The position numbers were made by a program, and so were the translations under genes. A DNA stretch of 64,000 nucleotides from Sphingomonadaceae bacterium (lineage in GTDB: Bacteria; Pseudomonadota; Alphaproteobacteria; Sphingomonadales; Sphingomonadaceae). Of the stretch, positions 57,200 through 64,000 are shown piece after piece. The notes under the pieces are model-generated. The model worked only from the letters and a program-made list of their open reading frames with translations. It ran no database searches and was not told where the DNA came from. The stretch lies in the NCBI GenBank assembly GCA_947473355.1, contig CANJCQ010000007.1, positions 1 through 64,000 on the forward strand. Reading direction: 5' to 3'. Each line of letters opens with the position of its first letter. Positions within the stretch are counted from its first letter, which is position 1.

Positions 57200-58253
57200 G
57201 AGCGATCCCCAGTTTCCGGTAACCAGCAAAGAGCTGGTGGCACCCCGCCGTTCGCGGGCGGCGCGGCTGCGGCGGCTGGCCTGGATGCTGTCGCTGCCGC
57301 TGCTGCTAATCGCCTTTGCGGTCTGGTATTACCGCTCAACCGAACACATCATTTCGACCGACAATGCCTATGTCCAGCAGGACAAGGTCTCGGTCAGCCC
57401 GCAGCTGACCGGCGAGATTGCCGAAGTGCTGGTGCGCGAGAACCAGCAGGTCAAAGTGGGCGACCTCCTGTTTCGCATCGATCCCGAGCCCTATCGCATT
57501 GCCCTGGCTTCGAGCGACGCATCGATTGCCGCCGCTCAGGTCAAGGTGATCGGCCTTGAGACGGATCTCGCCAACACCGGTGTCGATATCAACGGCGCGC
57601 GCGAGGATATCGGCTTTTACGCGCAGGAATTCCAACGCCAGTCCGAACTGATGGAACGCGGCTTCACCACGCGCGCCCGGCTTCAGGCCGCCCAGCACGC
57701 GCTCGACGATGCGCGCAGCAAGCTGGCAACCGCTCAGGCCGATGCCGCCAAGGCGCGTTCGGCGCTGGCCACCGGATCGGCCCAGCCCGGCGTCAATCCG
57801 GCACTGCTCGCCGCTCAGGCCCAGCGCCGCAAGGCCCTGCTTGATCTCTCGCGCACCGATGTCCGCGCGCCGGTCGGCGGGACGGTGACCCAGGCCGACC
57901 GTATGCAGCTCGGCCAGATGATGACGCTTGGCCTGCCCGCGCTGACCATCGTCGTCAGCGACAAAAGCTGGATCGAGGCGAATTTCAAGGAAACCGATCT
58001 CGCGCATATGCATATCGGCCAGCCCGCGACGCTGTCGTTCGATGCCTATCCCGAGCTCAAGGTCAAAGGCCACGTCGCCTCCATCGGCGCAGGTACGGGA
58101 TCGGAATTCTCGGTGCTCCCGGCGCAGAATGCCAATGGCAACTGGGTGAAGGTGACCCAGCGCGTGCCAGTGCGCATTGCCATCGACGGCAAGCCCGCGC
58201 GCCAGCTGATTGCCGGACTTTCGACTCATGTCGTCATCGACACCAGCAAGTAG
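57192..58253 (+). CDS. HlyD/EmrA-family membrane fusion protein
   Basis: One N-terminal TM; STDNAYVQQDKVSVSPQLTGEIAEVLVRENQQVKVGDLLFRIDPEPY; DVRAPVGGTVTQADRMQLGQMM. Confidence 0.94.
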   Translation: MAESDPQFPVTSKELVAPRRSRAARLRRLAWMLSLPLLLIAFAVWYYRSTEHIISTDNAYVQQDKVSVSPQLTGEIAEVLVRENQQVKVGDLLFRIDPEPYRIALASSDASIAAAQVKVIGLETDLANTGVDINGAREDIGFYAQEFQRQSELMERGFTTRARLQAAQHALDDARSKLATAQADAAKARSALATGSAQPGVNPALLAAQAQRRKALLDLSRTDVRAPVGGTVTQADRMQLGQMMTLGLPALTIVVSDKSWIEANFKETDLAHMHIGQPATLSFDAYPELKVKGHVASIGAGTGSEFSVLPAQNANGNWVKVTQRVPVRIAIDGKPARQLIAGLSTHVVIDTSK

Positions 58254-59823
58254 TTCCCTTGCGAGTCAGGCCTATGCCAAAGCCATAGCCGAAGACCGCG
58301 CGCTGCTGGAGACCAAGCATCGCGGGCTTTTGATGATGGCAGTGGTGCTGGTCTCGCTAGTCCAGTTTTTCGATGCGACCATCGCCAATGTCGCACTGCC
58401 CTTCATGAAGGCCTCGCTCGGGGCTTCGACCGAGACGGTCAGCTGGGTGCTCACCAGTTTCATCATGGCGACCGCTATCGCGACACCGCTGTGCGGCTGG
58501 CTGTCCGACTATTTCGGATCGCGCAACCTTTTCATGTATGCGACCCTGATGTTCCTGATTTCGTCAGCCGCCTGCGGCGCGGCGCCATCGCTGAATGCGA
58601 TGATCGCCTTCCGCATCGTCCAGGGCATTTCCGCGGCCTTTATCGGGCCGATGACCATGACCATCATGTTCGACATCAGCCCGCCGAGCAAACAGCCGAC
58701 GAGCATGGCGATTTTCGGCATGATGGTGATGGTCGCGCCGATCACCGGGCCCGCATTCGGCGGTTTCATCACCGAATATATGAACTGGCGGTGGATCTAT
58801 TACGTCAACTTGCCACTCGGCATTCCGGCACTGGTGCTGATCTGGTGGCTGCTGCCGAGCCGCCCGATCGAGAAGCGCAAGCTCGATCTGTTCGGCTTTA
58901 CAGTGCTCGGGCTCGGCCTTGCAGCGATGCAGCTGATGTTCGATCGCGGCCAAAGCAAGGACTGGTTCTCCAGCAAGGAAATCGTTGCCGAGGCGATCAT
59001 CATGGTCTCGGCGCTGTGGATTTTCCTGGTGCACAGCCGGGGCCACCCCAATCCGCTGTTCAAGCGGGCCCTCTATACCAATGCCAACTTTGTCGCCTCG
59101 CTGGCTTTCATGATGGTGATGGGGGCATCGGTGGTCGGCCTCTCGTCAGTGCTGCCGATGATGTTCCAGTCGATCTATCACTATCCGGTGATGGATACTG
59201 GCCTGCTGATGGCGCCGCGCGGCATCGGGGTGATGTGCACTTCGCTGCTTTCGGGCTGGCTGGCCCGCAAGTTCGATGCGCGTTGGGTCATCCTGATCGG
59301 TTACCTGATTGCCGCCTGGGGCATGTGGACCATGACTGCTTGGTCGCTCGACATGGGCAGGGCGCCGATTTTGCTGGCGAGCTTTATCCAGGGCCTCGGC
59401 TTCGGCATGATCGTCACGCCGATGCAACTGATGGCCTTCTCGACGCTCGACCAGAGCCTGCGGCCCGATGGTTCCAGCCTGATGTCGCTGTTCCGCAGCT
59501 TTGGTGGCTCGATCGGCATTTCGGTGGTGGTCACCATGCTGTCGCGTAACCAGCAGATCAGCCACGCCGATCTGGCTGCGCATGTCACCCCGGGCTCGGT
59601 CCCCGGTTTCGACTGGACCGGCACGCTCGACAGGATGGGCGGAATGGGCGCCGGTGTGATGGCTGCGGTCAATGGCGAAGTCAGCAGACAGGCCATGATG
59701 ATCGCCTTCCTCGACAATTTCTACATGTTGACTTTCGTGCTGCTGGCCTTTGCGCCGCTGCCTCTGTTGCTCAAGAAGCCGAAGAAGGCGGGCGCGGCGG
59801 AGAAGCTGCCGGTGATGGAATAG
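58228..59823 (+). CDS. DHA2-family (EmrB-like) MFS drug transporter
   Basis: LVQFFDATIANVALPFMKASLGASTETVSWVLTSFIMATAIATPLCGWLSDYFGSR; 14-TM pattern. Confidence 0.94.
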   Translation: MSSSTPASSSLASQAYAKAIAEDRALLETKHRGLLMMAVVLVSLVQFFDATIANVALPFMKASLGASTETVSWVLTSFIMATAIATPLCGWLSDYFGSRNLFMYATLMFLISSAACGAAPSLNAMIAFRIVQGISAAFIGPMTMTIMFDISPPSKQPTSMAIFGMMVMVAPITGPAFGGFITEYMNWRWIYYVNLPLGIPALVLIWWLLPSRPIEKRKLDLFGFTVLGLGLAAMQLMFDRGQSKDWFSSKEIVAEAIIMVSALWIFLVHSRGHPNPLFKRALYTNANFVASLAFMMVMGASVVGLSSVLPMMFQSIYHYPVMDTGLLMAPRGIGVMCTSLLSGWLARKFDARWVILIGYLIAAWGMWTMTAWSLDMGRAPILLASFIQGLGFGMIVTPMQLMAFSTLDQSLRPDGSSLMSLFRSFGGSIGISVVVTMLSRNQQISHADLAAHVTPGSVPGFDWTGTLDRMGGMGAGVMAAVNGEVSRQAMMIAFLDNFYMLTFVLLAFAPLPLLLKKPKKAGAAEKLPVME

Positions 59824-59921
59824 TTGCTCAATCGCCATTCGGCCCACATTCCCCCTTGCCGAGAGCCGGTGTTTCTGGAAACGCTCCTGCCACGTAGCAA
59901 AGCTAATCGAGAGGCAAACCT

Positions 59922-60656
59922 GTGGGAAAAGTTGTAGTCATAACCGGTGCCGGTGTGGGCCTTGGCCGTGCACTGGCGCGGCGGTTTGCCGGTGAGGGCG
60001 AATCCCTGATCCTTCTGGGGCGCACCCTGTCAAAAGTGCAGGAAGTGGCAGACGAACTCGGCGCGCCGCATTTCGCGGTCGAATGCGATGTCCAGTCGGC
60101 GGATTCGGTGCGCAAAGCCTTTGCCCAGATCGCGCAGAAGCATCCCAAGATCGACGTGCTGATCAACAATGCCGCGATCTACGAGCCGTTCCTGGTCAAG
60201 GATGCGACTGACGACCAGATCCTGCAGCCGATCCTCACCAATTTCGCCGGACCCGTGTTCACGTCGCGCGCTGCGATTCCGATGATGGAAAAGGGCGGAT
60301 ATATTATCAACATCACCAGCGAGTCGGTCGCGCTCGAATTCCCGATGCTGTCGATGTACATGAGCTCCAAGGCCGCGCTCGAGCGTTTCACTCTGTCGCT
60401 GGCTAAGGAAGTCGCGCCAGACGGCATTCGCGTCAGCACGGTGCGCTGCGGGCCGATGATGGAAGAGGGCAAGGGCTCCAACTGGTCGCCAGAAATCTCG
60501 ATGCAGTTCTATCAGCACTGCGTCGCCGCCGGGATCGACATGATGAAGCGCCCGATCAGCCACGTGAACAACGTCACCGCCGTGTTCCGCGCGCTGCTCG
60601 ATCTGCCCGGCGATGTCAGCGTACCGCATGTCTCGGTCGAAGGCTGGACAGCCTGA
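59922..60656 (+). CDS. SDR family oxidoreductase
   Basis: GKVVVITGAGVGLGRALARRFAGEG, DVLINNAAIY, MYMSSKAALERFTLSLAKEVAPDGIRV; GTG start. Confidence 0.9.
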   Translation: MGKVVVITGAGVGLGRALARRFAGEGESLILLGRTLSKVQEVADELGAPHFAVECDVQSADSVRKAFAQIAQKHPKIDVLINNAAIYEPFLVKDATDDQILQPILTNFAGPVFTSRAAIPMMEKGGYIINITSESVALEFPMLSMYMSSKAALERFTLSLAKEVAPDGIRVSTVRCGPMMEEGKGSNWSPEISMQFYQHCVAAGIDMMKRPISHVNNVTAVFRALLDLPGDVSVPHVSVEGWTA

Positions 60657-60688
60657 TTTCTCGCAATTCCAATTCAAGGACTCAGCTC

Positions 60689-62170
60689 ATGACCACTCTT
60701 CCCGACGCCAAACTGTTCATCGACGGCAAGCTCTGCGATGCCAGCAATGGCGGCACCTACGATGTCATCGGCCCCTGGACCGGCCAGCCGGTCGGCAAGG
60801 CCGCCGATGGCACAGCCGATGACGTGAACCGCGCCATTGCCGCCGCCCGCCGCGCTTTCGACGAGACCAACTGGGGCACGCCCGAAAACCGGGCCAACCG
60901 GCTGGAGCTGGTCAAGAAGCTGCGCGCTCTGTTCGAGGCGAACCGCCAGAAGCTGGCCGATCTCTCGTTGCATGAAGCAGGCGCAGCGCTGGGCGCTGTC
61001 GGCCGGGCCCATGTCGCCATGGCTCTGGATGGCTGGGACGATTACATCCGCATCTTCGATCAGGTCACCTGGGAGAAGGACTATGGCACCCGCGAGGCTT
61101 TCGGCGGCATCCACAAGCGCATCGCGGTCTATGAGCCGGTCGGCGTGGTCGCGGCGATCACCCCGTGGAACGTGCCGCTCTATGTCAACATCGGCAAGGT
61201 TGTCGCGGCACTGCTCGCCGGCTGCACCGTGATCCTCAAGCCCGCACCTAATACGCCGGGCGCTGGCGCGATTTTCGGTGAACTGGCGGCGGAAGCGGGT
61301 TTCCCCGCTGGCGTGCTACAGGTCGTCTTCGGCGAGGACCCGGCACTGGCGGGTGAAATGCTGGTCAAGGATCCGCGCGTCGACAACGTGTCGTTCACCG
61401 GCTCGACTGCCGTCGGCAAGCGCATCATGGAACAGGGCGCACCGACGCTGAAGCGCATTTTCCTCGAACTCGGCGGCAAAAGCGCCAAGATCGTGCTGGA
61501 GGATGCACCCAACTTCGCCATGGAATGCATGATGACCATGCTGGTGTTCCATGCCGGGCAGGGCTGCGCAGTGCAGAGCCGCCTGCTGGTGCCCAAGAGC
61601 CGCTATGAAGAGGCGCGCGCGATCATGACGCAAGCCTATGCCGGGCTCGGCGAGGGCTGGGGTGATATCACCAACCCCGCGCACATCATGGGGCCGGTCA
61701 TCTCCAAGCGGCAGATGGACCGGGTGATGAGCTATATCGAACTGGGCAAGCAGGAAGGCGCGACGCTGGTCGCCGGCGGTCATGCCCGTCCTGACAAGGG
61801 TGGCGGCTATTTCATCGAGCCGACCTGCTTCTTTGACGTCAACAATTCCATGCGCATCGCCCAGGAAGAAATCTTTGGACCCGTGCTGGTCGTCATCCCC
61901 TTCGAGGACGACGACGATGCTGTGCGCATCGCCAACGAGAGCTCCTATGGCCTTTCGGGCGGTGTCAGCTCAGGCGATTTTGAACGCGCGCTGCGGCTCG
62001 CAAAGCGGATCCGCACCGGCTCGGTCGGCGTCAACGGCGGCATGTGCATTTCGGGCGATATTCCGTTTGGCGGCTACAAGGCCAGCGGCATCGGCCGCGA
62101 ATGGGGCATTGAGGGGATCGAGGAATTCCTCGAAACCAAGATGCTGGCCTGGCCTGTCGCGGCGGGTTGA
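60689..62170 (+). CDS. Aldehyde dehydrogenase
   Basis: ITPWNVPLYVNIGKVVAALLAGCTVILKPAPNTPG, FTGSTAVGKRIMEQGAPTLKRIFLELGGKSAKIVLEDA, GQGCAVQSRLLV, QEEIFGPVLVVIPF. Confidence 0.95.
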   Translation: MTTLPDAKLFIDGKLCDASNGGTYDVIGPWTGQPVGKAADGTADDVNRAIAAARRAFDETNWGTPENRANRLELVKKLRALFEANRQKLADLSLHEAGAALGAVGRAHVAMALDGWDDYIRIFDQVTWEKDYGTREAFGGIHKRIAVYEPVGVVAAITPWNVPLYVNIGKVVAALLAGCTVILKPAPNTPGAGAIFGELAAEAGFPAGVLQVVFGEDPALAGEMLVKDPRVDNVSFTGSTAVGKRIMEQGAPTLKRIFLELGGKSAKIVLEDAPNFAMECMMTMLVFHAGQGCAVQSRLLVPKSRYEEARAIMTQAYAGLGEGWGDITNPAHIMGPVISKRQMDRVMSYIELGKQEGATLVAGGHARPDKGGGYFIEPTCFFDVNNSMRIAQEEIFGPVLVVIPFEDDDDAVRIANESSYGLSGGVSSGDFERALRLAKRIRTGSVGVNGGMCISGDIPFGGYKASGIGREWGIEGIEEFLETKMLAWPVAAG

Positions 62171-62186
62171 GCTGACAGATCAAAAT

Positions 62187-62303
62187 CCTCCCCTTCCGGG
62201 GGAGGTGGCCCACCGCAGGTGGGTCGGAGGGGGCGCGGGCTCAGGCTCACCGCACTCACCCCCTCCGCCTCGCTCCGCTCGGCACCTCCCCCGAAGGGGG
62301 AGG
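62187..62303. repeat. Large palindromic intergenic element between convergent genes
   Basis: CCTCCCCTTCCGGGGGAGGTG ... CACCTCCCCCGAAGGGGGAGG inverted arms with nested hairpins, between the ALDH (+) and ACAD (-) stops. Confidence 0.85.
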
Positions 62304-62311
62304 GTCTAACC

Positions 62312-64000
62312 CTAATTCCGCGACCTTGGCAGCCCCAGGCCCCGCTCGGCCACCATCGAACGGTGCACTTCGCTGGTGCCGCCATAGATCGTCGTACCAT
62401 GTGCGTGGCGATAGGCGAGGTTGATATGCCCGCGCGGCCCTTTGCGCTTTGACAGCGAATGCGGCGCGGTCAGATCAAGAAGGTCGCGCGCGTCTGACTG
62501 GAACTTCTCCGAGGAATACATCTTGGTCATCGGGCCATAGGCGAGGTTTTCTTTGCCTTCGACCTGGACCCAGTTGGCCCGGAACTGGAGCAGTTCGGAG
62601 ACCATGACATTTGCCGCAGTGCGCGCGAGGCGGCGCTGGGCATTTTCGGTCTGGAGCAGGCTCTTGCCGCCCGCGGCCTTGATCTCGCCGCACAATGCCG
62701 CTGCATCCTCCAGCATCGCGCGCTGCACCTTGGAAAAGCCGCCGCCGTGTTCCAGCTCAAGGCTGGCCGACATGGTCCGCACGCCCCCATCGACTTCGCC
62801 GAGCCGGTAGGTGTCGGGTATCTTCACCCCGTCATAGAAGGTGATGTTGGTGCGCTCGTCCTGGAAGGTGAAGACCGGCTGGACGGTCACGCCCTCGGCC
62901 TTCAGCGGCACGATGAACATGGTCAGCCCCTTGTGCTTGGCCACTTCGCTGTTGGTGCGGGTCAGCATCAGCACGTAGTCGGAAATGTTGGCGCCGCTGG
63001 TGAACATCTTAGTGCCATCAATGCGCCAGCCGTTTCCGTCGGGCGTCGCCTTGCACTGGGCATTGAACACATCGCTGCCCGCGCCGGGCTCGGAATAGCC
63101 GAGCGAGCAGATCGCATCGCCCGACATGATCTTGCCCAGCACCTCGCGCTTGAGTTCATCTGTACCGAAGCGGTTGATGATCAGCGCGACCATCGAGGAA
63201 ACGCCGCCGACCGGATTCGTCCAGTTTTCCTCTTCCAGCACATCGCGCGCAGCAGTGATCGCATAGGAATTGAGGCCGCGCCCGCCGACATCCTTGGGCA
63301 GGCCGAGATAGGCGAGATTGGCCGCGATCAGCTTCTTGTGGACCTCCGGATTGAAGCCCTCGAACGAATAGTGGAACTTCGATTTCTGCTCGTCGGTCAC
63401 TTGCGTTGCGAAGAATTCTCGCAGCTCCGCCTGCACCGCGCGGGCCTCGTCTCCGAGATCGAAATCGATCGGCACGTCGCCGACTTCGGGCAAGGCGGCA
63501 GTTTCCCCCTCATAGAGCCGCCGTCCGGCCTCGGCGAGAAGGTCCTGCGGATCGCCCAGCACCAAGGGCAAGGCCTTCGAGCGCAGGGCATAGAGGTGAA
63601 TGTCGTATTCGGTGGTCAGACCATAGCCGCCGAAGGTGTGCAGCGACTGGGTGCAGGTGCGCGCTGCCATATCGGCGTTCCACCAGGCCGCGAGGCTGAC
63701 CGTTGCGGCGGCCTCCTTGTCGCCGTCGGCAATCGAGCGGATTGCCTTCCAGACCAGGAACTTGCCGCCATCGATCTCGCAGATGAGGTCGGCCATCGGG
63801 TGGGAGATTGCTTGGAACGTGCCGATGAACACGCCAAAGGCCTTGCGCTCGCTGGCATAGGCAGCGGCAAGCCGAAGCGCTTCGCGGGCGAGGCCCGAAA
63901 GACCGGCGGCGATCAGCAGTTTCCATTCTTCGAGCGCCGCCGCGAATGTGGCGAGCGCATCGGCGCCGGAGGCCAGCACGGTCTTGCCGAGCGCGCCAAG
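62312..64000 (-). CDS. Fused two-domain acyl-CoA dehydrogenase (5' end truncated by window)
   Basis: First-domain C-terminus (SERKAFGVFIGTFQAISHPMADL...TLTTFGGYGLTTEYDIHLY) followed by a complete second ACAD domain (SLGYSEPGAGSDVFNAQCKA..GWRIDGTKMFTSGANISDYVLM ... GGTSEVHRSMVAERGLGLP); start lies beyond 64000. Confidence 0.9.
   Translation of the reverse strand, partial: LGALGKTVLASGADALATFAAALEEWKLLIAAGLSGLAREALRLAAAYASERKAFGVFIGTFQAISHPMADLICEIDGGKFLVWKAIRSIADGDKEAAATVSLAAWWNADMAARTCTQSLHTFGGYGLTTEYDIHLYALRSKALPLVLGDPQDLLAEAGRRLYEGETAALPEVGDVPIDFDLGDEARAVQAELREFFATQVTDEQKSKFHYSFEGFNPEVHKKLIAANLAYLGLPKDVGGRGLNSYAITAARDVLEEENWTNPVGGVSSMVALIINRFGTDELKREVLGKIMSGDAICSLGYSEPGAGSDVFNAQCKATPDGNGWRIDGTKMFTSGANISDYVLMLTRTNSEVAKHKGLTMFIVPLKAEGVTVQPVFTFQDERTNITFYDGVKIPDTYRLGEVDGGVRTMSASLELEHGGGFSKVQRAMLEDAAALCGEIKAAGGKSLLQTENAQRRLARTAANVMVSELLQFRANWVQVEGKENLAYGPMTKMYSSEKFQSDARDLLDLTAPHSLSKRKGPRGHINLAYRHAHGTTIYGGTSEVHRSMVAERGLGLPRSRN

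Overview
High-GC window with gene content typical of an alphaproteobacterium, probably a sphingomonad (inferred from family content; not verified). Bases 1-16 kb are largely housekeeping: JmjC protein, tRNA-Asp(GTC), DUF2842, 5-formyl-THF cyclo-ligase, 6S RNA, zapA, a tkt-gap-pgk-MFS-fba cluster, thiE, and a RpoE/ChrR-type sigma/anti-sigma pair divergent from a COG2907-DUF1365 operon. Bases 16-64 kb look accessory and catabolic: a HiPIP/cytochrome b561/cytochrome c' mini-cluster, three tandem MFS paralogs, and an apparently complete coenzyme F420 locus (LLM oxidoreductase, SDR, cofC, F420:NADPH oxidoreductase, then divergent cofE-cofD-fused cofG/H). These are followed by many SDR/ALDH/CMD genes, a sulfotransferase, an alkyl-sulfatase-like MBL protein, cysD-cysNC-cysQ, a TonB receptor, an acyl-CoA module, an EmrAB-like efflux system and a fused two-domain acyl-CoA dehydrogenase cut by the window end. 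Most notable: (1) the F420 locus with no visible FbiB-type reductase domain; (2) a back-to-back pair of TGATCC-N16-CGT promoters between the ECF sigma factor and its presumed target operon; (3) a 143-bp inverted-repeat element with three internal hairpins abutting the 6S RNA gene; (4) a sulfotransferase/PAPS/sulfatase-like neighbourhood whose MBL protein has a QxHxDH motif. No CRISPR array, rRNA, insertion sequence or prophage was recognised. All calls were made by eye from translations and sequence, with no database search.
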